Under the pieces are notes generated by a model. The model saw only the letters and a program-made list of their open reading frames with translations. It did no database searches and was not told the origin of the DNA. Positions 22,784 through 34,213 of a stretch of 64,000 nucleotides of DNA are shown here, one piece after another. This stretch comes from Dactylorhiza incarnata (lineage: Eukaryota > Streptophyta > Magnoliopsida > Asparagales > Orchidaceae). The stretch lies in contig JAWHQI010000272.1 of assembly GCA_033032865.1 (NCBI GenBank), positions 2,232,001 to 2,296,000 on the forward strand, given 5' to 3'. The position numbers were made by a program, and so were the translations under genes. The first letter of the stretch is position 1, and each line of letters begins with the position of its first letter.

Positions 22784-23766
22784 TGTTAGTTATTGGGTGT
22801 CAACTTATCACCTAGAGGGGGGGGGGGGGGGGGTGAATAGGTTTTTCAAATTATTTTGTCCCCTTCAGGTGTTCTTGTTTTCTGGTTAATAGATCTATAG
22901 ATTAGTGAAACACAACACAGAAAACACATAAGAACTTATAGAGGTTCCTCAAGACAGGGTGTCTTGAGTAGTCCTCTTTCCCTCTGCGCCTACCTAGCAG
23001 TGTGCTAGGCTTGGCAAACTCCACCAATGTCTCTGGCCCGCAAGCCTTACACCTTGGACCCGCAAGTCCCTGCAGCCTAGGCCCGCAAGGCCATTCACTA
23101 CACCCGAGACCGCAAGCTCGACACATTCGGACCCGCAAGTCCCTACATCCTAGGCCCGCAAGCCCCTTCACTGCACCCGAGCCCGCAAGCTCGACACGTT
23201 CGGACCCGTAAGTCCCTGCAACCTAGGCCCGCAAGCCCCTTCACTACACCCGAGCCCGCAAGCTCGACAAGTTTGGACCCGCAAGTCCCTCTGCCCTAGC
23301 CCTCAAGCCTCACAGATCTCAAGCCCTCAAGCTTGACACTCAGATCTGAAAATAGATCTTACAAGTTCTTGGCCCTCAAGCCTTACAAGAGATTACAGTA
23401 ATGAAAACTATTTCTTCTGCCTGATGGAGATTGGCTTCTTATCTTGAAGAAGATGCTTCTGATTTTGAATCTGAACGACACAAATCTTCTTCAAGCTTTC
23501 TAACTATGCCGGATGTTTACTGGCTACCTTTCTTGAACGATTCTTAGCAGTCGATGAGACTTGACTGCAACTTGAAGAACATAGAATGATCGTTTTGTTC
23601 TTCCTTTCTTTCTTTCTTCACAGCTGCTTGTACTGTTGTATTGCTAGGCAGGATTCTTTTTCGTTCCTTTCTCTCTATTTTATTCTAGGGCATCACTGTT
23701 CCCTTTTATAGGACGGATGAGCTGCTTAACGGTCACATATGATGTTCTTTACTGTCAGACGCCCAT
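22784..23766 (-). repeat. Element D LTR, part 1 (U5 side)
   Basis: Reverse-oriented LTR of the C/D/H type. Its end (minus strand) reads AATAACTAACA. A G-run of about 17 at 22805 is the complement of the C-rich tract found before the end of all these LTRs. The 22990-23380 part holds imperfect copies of the GGACTTGCGGG / GCTTGAGGGCC repeat in reverse. TATAAAAG is intact (complement near 23705). Element C interrupts the LTR at 23766. Confidence 0.85.
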
Positions 23767-25373
23767 TGTTGGGAACAGTGCCCTACAATGTTCCTGATTT
23801 GAAGAAGTGCTCAGCTCAATGATAAATGCAAGTTGTATTTAACATTCCATCTAGTTTATGCTTGCAGAGATCGACAATATGTCATGTGCTTTAACTTCAC
23901 TAAGCACTATATCATCGAGATGGAAAGGGAGATGTAGTCGACAAAGAATGCTTATCGTTGTAACGATGAGCAAAGCAATCGCTGAGAAGATGAAGTATCG
24001 TCGACATCGGGCATACTGTCAAGAAGAGTAGATATCGTCGTAAAGAAGTCTTGTCGCTGACAAGGCTAAGGTTGACTGATGAAATTGAATATCGACATGA
24101 AGAAGGCATGTCGTCGAGAAAACAATGAGATCACGACGACTTGCTGCAAGAAGGAAGATCACTACGACACTGACAGAGGAAGCAGATCGTCGAATATGCA
24201 GAACCGCTGAGATATCTTTTATCGACGAAATACCGGCGTCAGCAGCTGAAGAAAGAAGACATCTTACTGTCGTCGAGATATACTCCATGTCGTCGTCGAG
24301 ACAGATTCAAATCTTGCGGACGCGCTGTCAGCAATTAATGCCACCGCCTGGTTGTCCAATCAGCGCCTGCTATGATGGATGTGCGTCTGACAGGAAAGGA
24401 AAGTGAATATGACCGTTATACGGCTGGTCCATTTTATAAAAGGGAACAGTGTTGCCCTAGGAAAGGAGGCTTGCTGTGCAAGAAAAAGTACGTGAAAAAG
24501 AATTCCGCCGCTCTTCAATAGAACAACATTTTTTTCAGCGGAGAAAAAAAAAGAGAACAAGATTCAGGAGTTCTCATAAGAATCAGTCATCTCTATTGAC
24601 TGAGAAGTCGCCGTTCAACATCAGGAAAAAGAAGAAGAGGCTGAAGAAGATCCAGAGCTGAAACTCAAAATCAAGAAGCATCGTCTTCATCCTAAAGAAG
24701 CCGATCTTCATCAAGGCTAAGTAGCCAGATTTCATCTGGCTGAAGAAATAGTTTATTTTATTACTGTATTTTCTTGTAAGGCTTGCGGGCCAAATTGTCT
24801 AGCTTGAGGGCTGGAGAGCTGCGAGGCTTGAGGGCCAGGGCAGTGCACTTGCGGGTGCATCTTGTCGAGCTTGCGGGCTCGGGGGCAGTAGGGGCTTGCG
24901 GGTCTAGGCTGTTGGGACTTGCGAGTCCGTGTGGTAGGGCTTGAGGGCCTGAGTGTCGAGCTTACGGGCTCAGGGGCAGTAGGAGCTTGCGGGTCTAGGC
25001 TGTTGGGACTTGCGGGTCCGTGTGGTAGGGCTTGAGGGCCTGAGTGTTGAGCTTGCGGGATCGGGGGCAGTAGGGGCTTGAGGGCCTAAGCTGTTGGGAC
25101 TTGCGGGTCCGTATTGTAAGGCTTGAGGGCCTGAAGCTTTTGGCGGAGTTTGCCGAGCCCAGCACACTCCTGGGTAGGCGCAAAGCGAGAGAGGACTACT
25201 CAAGACACCCGGTATTGAGGAACCTCTATAGATCGTTGTGTGCTTTCTGTGGCTTGTTCTTTATTTCTTAGATCTATTAACTAGAAAGAAAGAAAAACCT
25301 AAAGGGGGATATTATAAAAAGAAAAACCTATTCACCCCCTCTAGGTGATTTAGTAGACACCCCATAAACAACA
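23767..25373 (+). repeat. 5' LTR of copia element C
   Basis: Starts TGTTGGGAACAGTG, ends ATAAACAACA. Preceded by CCCAT (23762-23766), which recurs after the 3' LTR. It contains a CCAAT motif (GTCCAATCAGCGC, 24355) and TATAAAAG at 24435-24442. Three 91-bp tandem units start at 24864, 24955 and 25046. Clusters of TCGTCGA-type motifs lie at 23870-24300. Its primer site TGGTATCAGAGG is at 25376. Confidence 0.95.
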
Positions 25374-25454
25374 AGTGGTATCAGAGGTAGGTTGTTCAAA
25401 GAAAAGGTTAACAGCTTAAACAGATCTGCCAGTGGGTGTCTAAGCATCATTAGT

Positions 25455-26762
25455 ATGGAGTCAAGAATTGCCAGGTGCTGTAGAGAAAACTTTCCCCTGT
25501 GGAAAGTTAGAGCCATAATATTCATGGAAGCTTTGGATCCCAGGATGTTTCAAGTCACTTAAGAAGGGTCATATGCTCCCAAGACCACATCCACGACAAT
25601 GACTGAGGATGAGATGATTCTGGTTAACTTGGAAAAAAGAGTTAGAGAGATCATAGCGGCTGCAGTTGATACTTTTGTACTCCAGAAATTGATCCACTGC
25701 ACAACATCTAAAGAGACGTGGGACTCTCTGACAGTTCTCATGGAAGGATTCTCAGAAATTGGAGGTATTGCAACTGAGAGGAAGAATAAAACCCGGAGTG
25801 ATAGTGAATCAAGCAACTCAGATGCAGAGGAGGAAGCTCAGTTTGGACTAACTGTCCTATCTGAACCAGAGGATGAAATTCAGGATGAGACAACAACAGA
25901 ACATGTAGGAATAAGGGCTCCATTATCTAATACTGATTCAGATTCTGAAATATGTCTCTCCGAAAATTATGAGGATCTTCTAGAAGAACTCAGAAGGAGC
26001 AAGGAACTCTGCAGGAAACAAGCCGATGAGATCTCAATTCACCAAACCAGAAACTCCGATCTTTTGGAAAAGGCTGATAGGCTGACTTTGGAGAACGCAG
26101 ATTTCTGTCAGCTCAAAAGAGATTATAATGCTAGCTCAAACATGGACTTGATAACCAAGTTTGGGAAAACCATGAAAGCTCTGGTTGACAGCAGAGAACT
26201 ATGCTACTCTCTAACCAAAGAAATTATGCTTCTAAAGAAAGACAGGAATCTGGATGGACCGCCGAAACTCAGAGTCAATCAAGTCAGTGGGGTGAAGAAT
26301 AAATCCCCCACAAAAAGGAGAAAGATGTTGCCTGTCACCTCCAAAGTAAGTCACGAAAGAGGAATCACAAGGGAACGAGAGCTCAGTTGGTCCAAGAGAA
26401 CGAAGGGACCTTTGTAAAGGACTGACTTTCACAAAAGAAGCAGGAGTGGGAAAAATCACACCTCTGATCAATGCAATTCTACTTCCTACAGGCACTCCTT
26501 CCACCCACAGAAGAATCATACACTAACCGACAGCAAGAGGATAGGGCACGGCAGATTTAACTGTTGGTGCTGCGGTAAGACGGGGCACTTTACAAGTAAT
26601 TGCCGGCACAATCCAGTTGCTCCAAGGGTAACAAATGCTAAACCTATAAATAATTTATTTCACAATCATTACGTATATCCGAGTGCAGTGAAATCCAGCA
26701 TACCCTTCATAACTGATAATTTCTCAGGACCCAAGTTCGCTTGGGTTCCTAAGGGCGTGTAA
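25455..26762 (+). pseudogene. Element C gag
   Basis: One reading frame from ATG at 25455 to TAA at 26760-26762, broken by in-frame TAA at 25560 and 26415. It opens with a Gag N-terminus (ENFPLWKVRAIIFMEALDPR) and KLIHCTTSKETWDSLTVLME. The second half of the Gag domain is deleted. An acidic stretch and coiled coil follow (25790-26230). The knuckle CWCCGKTGHFTSNC (26562-26603) is a perfect C-x2-C-x4-H-x4-C. Gag ends FAWVPKGV and the stop is followed by an acceptor-like TTTTGCAG. No protease, integrase or RT follows, so C lacks pol entirely. Confidence 0.85.
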
Positions 26763-26924
26763 CCATATTTTGCAGGGAGTCCTAGTGCCCACTAGAAGCA
26801 AATCTGGGCCTTGGACATAGTAGTTGTTCTGACTCATTGTCAGAACAACAAGTCTATTTACTAATAAAATTAGTGCAGGTTATTTTGAAAACCAAGGAGC
26901 CCAACACGTGGATTGATCCTGATA

Positions 26925-27130
26925 TCTAGAATCGTCGATCGTTACGACGATATGATATGTGCTAAGACATAAAAAATTCGAGATGAGAAAATGCATATCC
27001 AAGGAACATATCGACGACATACGCGCTTTGAGATAATTAAGCTATTTGTCTCGGGATTAGATGGGTCCATCGGAGCCGTCTGATCGCCTTTGAAAGGTAC
27101 ACGCCTCTTCACCCACCGACACTATAAATA
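26925..27130 (+). promoter_or_regulatory. Putative internal promoter of the element C accessory ORF
   Basis: TATAAATA at 27123-27130 lies 107 bp before the accessory ATG (27237). Upstream (26925-27015) is a cluster of LTR-type motifs (AATCGTCGATCGTTACGACG, ATATCGACGACAT). The same order, motif cluster then TATA box, occurs in the C LTR. Promoter activity is inferred. Confidence 0.55.
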
Positions 27131-27236
27131 GAGTAAATGTTCAAAAATAAAAATTACGCTATCATTTGCCCTAAGCCACTCCGTCGACAAACCCTCACCT
27201 CCGTTGACGTGCTGCCTTCTCACTCACTCTGAATCA

Positions 27237-29501
27237 ATGGATCCAAAGAAAGAAGAGGTGATCTCAGCCTGTGAACTTCAGCGCGGAGGATTCACTGTCT
27301 GCTCCGAGGAAATTAGGTCAGTAATAGGACTGCTTGAGGCATCGGGACTGGAATATATTCTATGTGAACCTTCTGTTCTTCTCCACCGAGAATTAGGCGA
27401 ATTCTTCGCCAACGCTAAACTCAATCACAATGAATCACGGATAAAGTCCCTGGTGGGAGGCAAGAAAGTTAAGATATCTGCGAATAGCCTCGGTAAATCT
27501 CTGAATCTGCCAAGAATCGAAGGGGGAGAGGAAGAAGATGAACTGACCTCTGAAGAAATGTCCACAAGCTACACATGGTGCGGACACACCGGGAAGACCT
27601 ACGGGTCAATCAAGAGAGCTAAATTCAATCAGAAAGGGAAGCTGCTGGCCGACATTGTTTGCAAAGTGTTATTGTGCAAGCCTGGTTCCCACGACCGCAT
27701 TTCCAAACACATGTTTGCTGTCATGGCCCGAATCATTCACTCTAAGAAAACCGACTGGAGTGAGTTCCTCTTCCAGTGAGTAAAGAACACCCTAAAGACC
27801 CCCTCATATGGGAGAATATTGTCCCTTTTCTTTCTAAACATTCAGGGTGATGTGTTGCAAAAGAGAATGGGAGTACCTCTTCACTACTCCAAGAAATTAG
27901 ATGCAAAGATGCTAGACCGATGGGACAGGTCCATCCCCAAACCATCCTCTGATGTACAGCCAGCTCCAAAGAAGCAGAAGAAACCAGCAGCCCAAAGAAA
28001 CCCCTCCTCCGAAGAAGAGTCATCAAGCAGCTCTGATGACATCCCACCACACCCACACCATTCCGCTCAATCCGGAAGTGAACCATCCACTGGAATCAAA
28101 GAACATATCCCTGTCTCAACTCCTGAACCTACTTCTACAGAGATTGGTGAAAATACGCGGAACCCCAATGGAGGAAATGAGCCCGTTGAGGGGGAGCCTC
28201 AATTCGGGGGCTCAACCTAAAATGATGATTTGATCCCTAAGAATGCTCGAGTTGAGGGGGAGATCGATCTGGAGCACTCTGGCCCAGAAGATCGAGATAC
28301 AATGCCTGAGCCAACATCAGACATCACTCTCTCCGATTGCCGAGAGTTAGCCGTTGCGAGCAAAATTGTGCTCATAGCTCCAAGTGAGCCCCTGCCAGAA
28401 GTCCCTAAGGGGAAGGCCAATGTTACAGTGCATATCAGTGAAGAATCATCTGAAGATGTCAGTAAAGCAGACTTGCAGGGAAGAGGAGATCAGGAGGGAC
28501 AAACTGCTGAGCCATCTTCGGCTCAGACAGGTTCGCTATTCCACATGTTATCAGCTTTACTTAATGCTCAGCGACAACATCTAGAGCAATTTATAGTAAA
28601 AACCGTGAATAGTTTAAAAGAGGAAGTGAAGGGAGAAATTAAGAAGGTAAAGAGCGACATACAAGACCTGAACACTCAATGCGCTCAATTCTATTCTATG
28701 GCAGCTCCTGCTATAGATAAGATGAATGAGGAGGTTAATAAAGTGGGACATCAAACCCATAAAATCTTGACCAGTCAAGAAACCTTCTCGAATAATGTAT
28801 ATTATTGTTTTGAGCAGATGGTGACAGGTGCTGCAAATAACAGAGATCAAATTCTGACCAGGGTGAATGAGAATGCTCACACCCTAGATGCTCATCTGCT
28901 TGAAGTAAGAAATAATCTGGATGTCACTGAGCAGACCCTGGTTGAACGGCTTAATCTAGTCAAAGACAGCCTGGAAGAGCACATATTTGAACACGCCATA
29001 AAGGGGGAGAATACAATAATAAATGCCAGTTCTCCTCAAGCGATGTGGATCACAAATCAGATAAAGCAAACAATGAATCAACCTCCATCAGTATATGTAA
29101 CTGCCGCTCCTTCTGCAAGCACTGACTCTGATGAGTATGGGATAGAATTTGGAGAATCAGCCACCTCCAGAAAAAGAAAGAGAATTCACAGCAACCAGTA
29201 TAGGGAAAAGAGACTGAGGGAAATTGAGCTGGATCCCCAATCTGGAAGTTGGAGTCCAGCATCAAGAGAAATAATAACAGAGTCGTGGATTCAATTTGGA
29301 CACTCACAGGAGGATTATCAGAGAGTATACCACTCGGTTGACTGGGATAGACATTTAAAGCAGCTGGAAAGGAGGAAGAACCACAAGCTAGCATTCCCAC
29401 AAGGTCCTCCTCCTTCTCCTAAGAAGATTCCTCTACCCATCAACTACCATCAAAGGCGGAGGCAGAAAGCCAAAGGAGCAAGCGGCAGCAGCAGATGCTG
29501 A
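27237..29501 (+). pseudogene. Element C sense accessory ORF (envelope-position / plant transposon-protein-like)
   Basis: A single frame of 755 codons from ATG 27237 to TGA 29499-29501, interrupted only by TGA at 27777 and TAA at 28218. The N-terminal part (residues about 30-210) resembles the domain annotated as a putative plant transposon protein in extra ORFs of plant LTR elements: SVLLHRELGEFFANAKLNHN, VGGKKVKISANSLGKSLNLP, ISKHMFAVMARIIHSKKTDW, TPSYGRILSLFF. A Ser/Pro-rich acidic linker follows, then a long helical part (residues about 455-620: KEEVKGEIKKVKSDIQDLNT, LDVTEQTLVERLNLVKDSLE) and a basic tail (RKRKRIHSNQYREKRLRE, then RRRQKAKGASG) that could bind nucleic acid or be a nuclear signal. 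It lies where SIRE elements carry an envelope-like gene, but no signal peptide or clear membrane segment is seen. Function unknown. Confidence 0.75.
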
Positions 29502-29709
29502 TGGGCAACAAACTAAAATCCTAAATTGTCTTGTTATGGCAAAATGAATGTGCATGATTATTCTTGAACATTTAATCAATTTTGAAGAACACTTAACCCA
29601 TTTATATGATTATTGCTATATGTGTGATTTCATTATCTGAAATGTTATATCTTTTCATAGAAGACATTTATCATTGAGTGGGTTATGACTTCTTCAAATA
29701 GGGGGAGAT
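29502..29709 (+). other. Element C 3' UTR and polypurine tract
   Basis: Short AT-rich stretch ending in AATAGGGGGAGAT, the plus-strand primer tract next to the 3' LTR. No ORF. Confidence 0.8.
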
Positions 29710-31432
29710 TGTTGGGAACAGTGCCCTGCAATGTTCCTGATTTGAAGAAGTGCTCAGCTCAATGATAAATGCAAGTTGTATTTAACATTCCATCTAGATT
29801 ATGCTTGCAGAGATCGACAATATGTCATGTGCTTTAACTTCACTAAGCACTATATAGTCGAGATGGAAAGGGAGATGTAGTCGACAAAGAATGCTTATCG
29901 TTGTAACGATGAGCAAAGCAATCGCTGAGAAGATGAAGTATCGTCGACATCATCAAAGTGGGCATACTGTCAAGAAGAGTAGATATCGTCGTAAAGAAGT
30001 CTTGTCGCTGACAAGGCTAAGGTTGACTAATGAAATTGGATATCGACATGAAGAAGGCATGTTGTCGAGAAAACAATGAGATCACGACGACTTGCTGCAA
30101 GAAGGAAGATCACTATGACACTGACAGAGGAAGCAGATCGTCGAATATGCAGAACCGCTGAGATATCTTTTATCGACGAAATACCAGCGTCAGCAGCTGA
30201 AGAAAGAAGACATCTTACTGTCGTCGAGATATACTCCATGTCGTCGTAACGATGGAAATATCGTCGAGACAGATTCAAATCTTGCGGACGCGCTGTCAGC
30301 AATTAATGCCGCCACCTGATTGTCCAATCAGCGCCTGCTATGATGGATGGGCGTCTGACAGGAAAGGAAAGTGAATTTGACCGTTATACGGCTGGTCCAT
30401 TCTACAAAAGGGAACAGTGTTGCCCTAGGAAAGGAGGCTTGCTGTGCAAGAAAAAGAACGTGAAAAAGAATCCCGCCGCTCTTCAATAGAACATTATTTT
30501 TTTCAGCGGAGAAAAAAAAGAGAAAAAGATTCAGGAGTTCTCATAAGAATCAGTCATCTCTATTGACTGAGAAGTCGCCGTTCAACATCAGGCAAAAGAA
30601 GAAGAGGCTGAAGAAGATCCAGAGCTGAAACTCAAAATCAAGAAGCATCTTCTTCATCCTTAAGAAGCCGATCTTCATCAAGGCTAAGTAGCCAGATTTC
30701 ATCTGGCTGAAGAAACAGTTTATTTTATTACTGTATTTTCTTGTAAGGATTGCGGGCCAAATTGTCTAGCTTGAGGGCTGGAGAGCTATGAGGCTTGAGG
30801 GCCAGGGCAGTGCACTTGCTGGTGCGTCTTGTCGAGCTTGCGGGCTCATGGGCAGTAGGGGCTTGTGGGTCTAGGCTGTTGGGACTTGCGGGTCCGTGTG
30901 GTAGGGCTTGAGGGCCTGAGTGTTGAGCTTGCGGGCTCGGGGGCAGTAGGGGCTTGAGGGCCTAGGCTGTTGGGACTTGCGGGTCCGTGTGGTAGGGCTT
31001 GAGGGCCTGAGTGTCGAGCTTGCGGGCTCGGGGGCAGTAGGGGCTTGCGGGTCTAGGCTGTTGGGACTTGTGGGTCCGTGTGGTAGGGCTTGAGGGCCTG
31101 AGTGTCGAGCTTGCGGGCTCGGTGGCAGTAGGGGCTTAAGGGCCTAGGCTGTTGGGACTTGCGGGTCCGTGTTATAAGGCTTGAGGGCCTGAAGCTTTTG
31201 GCGGAGTTTGGCGAGCCCAGCACACTGCTGGGTAGGCGCAGAGGGAGAGAGGACTACTCAAGAAACCCGGTCTTGAGGAACCTCTATAGATCGTTGTGTG
31301 CTTTCTGTTGCTTGTTTTTTATTTCTTAGATCTATTAACCAGAAAGAAAGAAAAACCTAAAGGGGGATATTATAAAAAGAAAAACCTATTCACCCCCCTC
31401 TAGGTGATTTAGTAGACCTCCCATAAACAACA
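29710..31432 (+). repeat. 3' LTR of copia element C
   Basis: Partner of 23767-25373, followed by CCCAT (31433-31437). It is 116 bp longer. The difference is one extra 91-bp unit (four starts: 30831, 30922, 31013, 31104), a 17-bp stretch near 30246 and 8 bp near 29954. Its TATA box is altered (CTACAAAAG near 30402, against TATAAAAG in the 5' LTR). Confidence 0.95.
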
Positions 31433-31437
31433 CCCAT

Positions 31438-32280
31438 CCCTCAAGAGCATGCGCTGATTGGACAATCAGGCGGCGACATTAAATGCTGACAGCACGTCTG
31501 GCAATATTTGAATCTGTCTCGACGATATTTCCATTGTTACGACGACATGGATAATATCTCGATGACAGGACTTTGTCGATGCCTTGAACTAGTCTCTTCT
31601 TCAATTCTTCATCAGATAGTGATATCTTCGACGATACTGGGCATCTCTTCTATACTCGAGCTTAGACGACACGAAGTCATCCAACTGATGTCGTCACAAT
31701 CTTCTTGTCTGCTTGATATCACTGTAACAACTTTATCTTGTCGACGACATAAATGATATCATGTCGATAGACTCTACTTTAGCAACTGCTTGTCTTCAAC
31801 TGACCTCCTTCAGTCTTCTCGACGTCACGCCTTCTTTACGATGATGTCTCTCGCCATCAGTCACACTTAGCCTTTCCGATGACAAGGCTTCTTCTCGACG
31901 CTGTCTTTGAGTCTTCTTCTTCATCTTCGACTTTCCGATATCGTCGTGTAGATGTCACAATGATATCACCATTCTGCCTTGCTCTGCATGTTGTTGACGA
32001 TAGCCCTGCTGCTGTCGATGATATGTTTGATCCTTTTCGACGGCACAGACACAGTCATCCTTCTATGCTTTGCCCATCATCTCAACGATGTGCCTGTACT
32101 TGTCGACGATATGTCCAGCCTTTTTCAACGATATTATACTTAGGCAGGTTATTGAAGTACTGGACATATTGTCTCATCTCTGCAAGCATGAACTAGATGT
32201 GACATTAAATACAACTTGCACTTAGCATTGAACTGAGCACTTCATCAAATCAGGAACACTGATGGGCACTGTTCCCAACA
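31438..32280 (-). repeat. Element D LTR, part 2 (U3 side)
   Basis: Continuation of the LTR interrupted by C. Read on the minus strand it starts TGTTGGGAACAGTGCCC at 32280 and is full of TCGTCGA/CGACGA motifs (31520-32130). It is preceded (minus sense) by AATAGGAGGAGAT, the D polypurine tract. This is the 3' LTR of D. The 5' LTR is not in the window. Confidence 0.88.
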
Positions 32281-32503
32281 ATCTCCTCCTATTTGAAGAA
32301 GCCCTAACTTACCTCAATGATAAATGCCACACATGAAAAGATTTATCATTTCAGATAATAGCATCACACATAAAGCAGCAATCACAAAAATAAATTAAAT
32401 GTTCTTAACAATAGATACCAAGCATATAAATAGTTTAAATGTTCATGAATAAACACTAGCATTCATTTGCCCCATTCTAATTAAAATTTTAATTTAGTGC
32501 TTC

Positions 32504-34035
32504 TCAGTGTCTACTGCTACTTGCCCCTTTGGCTTTCTGCCTTTTCCTCTGATAATAGTTGATGGGCATTGGAATCTTCTTAGGAGAGGGAGGAGGACCC
32601 TGTGGGAATGCTTGTTTATGATTCTTCCTCCTTTCCAACTGTTTCAGATGCTTGTCCCATTCAACTGACTGATATACCCTTTGATGGTTCTCCTGAGGGT
32701 ATCCAAACTGTAGCCATGACTCTGTTATGATTTCTCTTGATACTGGACTCCACCTTCCTGATTGTGGATCCAGCTCAACTTCCCTTAGTTTCTTCTGCCT
32801 ATACTTGTTACTCTGAATTCTCTTTCTCTTCTTGGAAGATGCTGATTCGCCGAATTCTATGTTGTACTCTGCAGAGTCAGTGCTTGCAGAAGGGTTGGCA
32901 GCCTCATATACTGATGGGGGTTTTTGCATTGTGCGCTTTATTTGATTTGCTATCCACATTGCTTGATGTGAACCAGCATTTATTATCTCATTCTCCCCCT
33001 TTAGAGCTTGTTCAATTACCCGTTCTTCAAGACCTTCTCTGACCAGAGTCAGCTGTTCATGCAGATGTTGTTCAGTCACATCCAAATTGTTCCTTACTTC
33101 AAGCAGATGGGTATCTAGTGTATGACTATTCTCATTGTTTCTGTTCAGAATTTGATTCCTGTTACTGGTGGCACCTGTTTCTATCTGTTCAAACGCATAG
33201 TCCACATTGTCTGATAATGTTACTTGATTAGTTAGGATCGTGTGGGTTTGATGTCCCACTTTGTTGACTTCCTCACCCATCTTATCTATTGCCAGAGCTG
33301 CCAGAGTGTAGAAGTGAGCGCACTGGGTGTTGATGTGGAGTATGTCGCTCTTTACTTTCTGGATCTCGCCCTTCACCTCTTTCCTTAGATTATCCACAGT
33401 CTTTACTATAAATTATTCTAGTTGTTTCCGCTGAGCAGTTAGTAGAGCTGACATCATGTGAAAGAGAGAACCTGACTGAGCCGAAGATGGCTCAGCAGCG
33501 TGTTCGTCTTCATCTTCTCTTTCCTGTAGAGCTTCTTCAGAGATATCTGCAGATGATCCTTCACTTATGTGGACTGTTACTTTGGCTTTCCCTTTGACAT
33601 CTTCTGGTACTGTCTCACTTGGATATGTAAGCACAATCTTACTTGTTACTATTAGTTCTCTGCCGTCTGACAGAGTGATGTCTTCCATGGGCTCAGACAT
33701 AGTGCCTTGATCTTCTAGGGCAGAGTACCCCAGTTGGGTCTCCCCCTTAACTTGTGCATCACCTTGGGATGAGCCTCCAGCATGGAGCTCCCTATCAATC
33801 ATCTCTGCATCTTGGGCTGAGCTCCCAAGTTGAGACTCCCCCTCAGCAGGAACACTCCCCAAGTTGGGGTTTCTATCTTCTTCAATAACCTCTATGGGAG
33901 CAGGTTCTGGTACTGTTCCTGGAAAATCCCTTAGGGTGGAAGTCTCCCCCTCAGGTGTACCAGTGATTTGTGGGGACGTGGGTATGTCGTCGGAGCTGCT
34001 GGATGACTATAATGCATCTGTGATCGGATCATCAA
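32504..34035 (-). pseudogene. Element D accessory ORF, C-terminal part (sense relative to D)
   Basis: Minus-strand frame clearly homologous to codons about 260-755 of the C accessory ORF. Shared features are the acidic Ser/Glu-rich linker, the coiled-coil segment (DILHINTQCAHFYTLAALAI, LDVTEQHLHEQLTLVREGLE), the basic tail (KKRKRIQSNKYRQKKLREVE) and the C-terminus KKIPMPINYYQRKRQKAKGA. One in-frame stop lies at about 33410, where C has Gln. Similarity to C ends near 34035, so the N-terminal domain and anything 5' of it are lost. Protein conservation between C and D in this part suggests the ORF was under selection before decay. Confidence 0.8.
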
Positions 34036-34208
34036 CAAGGGTTGTAGTAGGGTTGTGCAAAGAGAGTGGAAGAATGGTGCAAATTATAGGATAAGAAAGT
34101 GTGCATGCTCGTTGCTCCATAAAGGAGTAATCCACCGATGGTGATGAGTCAATTTGGGAGGAAGACTCCACCTATCAAAATATGGATCAACCGTAACTAT
34201 AATAGGAA
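34036..34208. other. Sequence between element D and element E
   Basis: No match to element C or D is seen beyond 34035. Because E has a target duplication, this piece was once continuous with 43098 onward, and may belong to the minus-strand gag-like remnant there. Confidence 0.4.
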
Positions 34209-34213
34209 TATCC

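Noticed and set aside
22902..23211. Overlapping ORFs in the GGACTTGCGGG repeat region of D, and similar ones in C (24970-25203)
   Set aside because: They lie within LTRs and derive from tandem repeats.
27775..27845. Possible intron in the C accessory ORF (GTGAGT ... TTCAG)
   Set aside because: The stretch reads in the same frame through the TGA and fits the protein family pattern (TPSYGRILSLFF), and splicing at these sites would shift the frame. A simple stop mutation is the better reading.
29050..29400. Minus-strand ORF opposite the C accessory ORF
   Set aside because: Shadow of the well supported plus-strand frame, which is conserved in element D.
30831..31195. CRISPR-like regular repeat
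   Set aside because: The 91-bp units are contiguous without unique spacers and lie inside an LTR of a plant retroelement.
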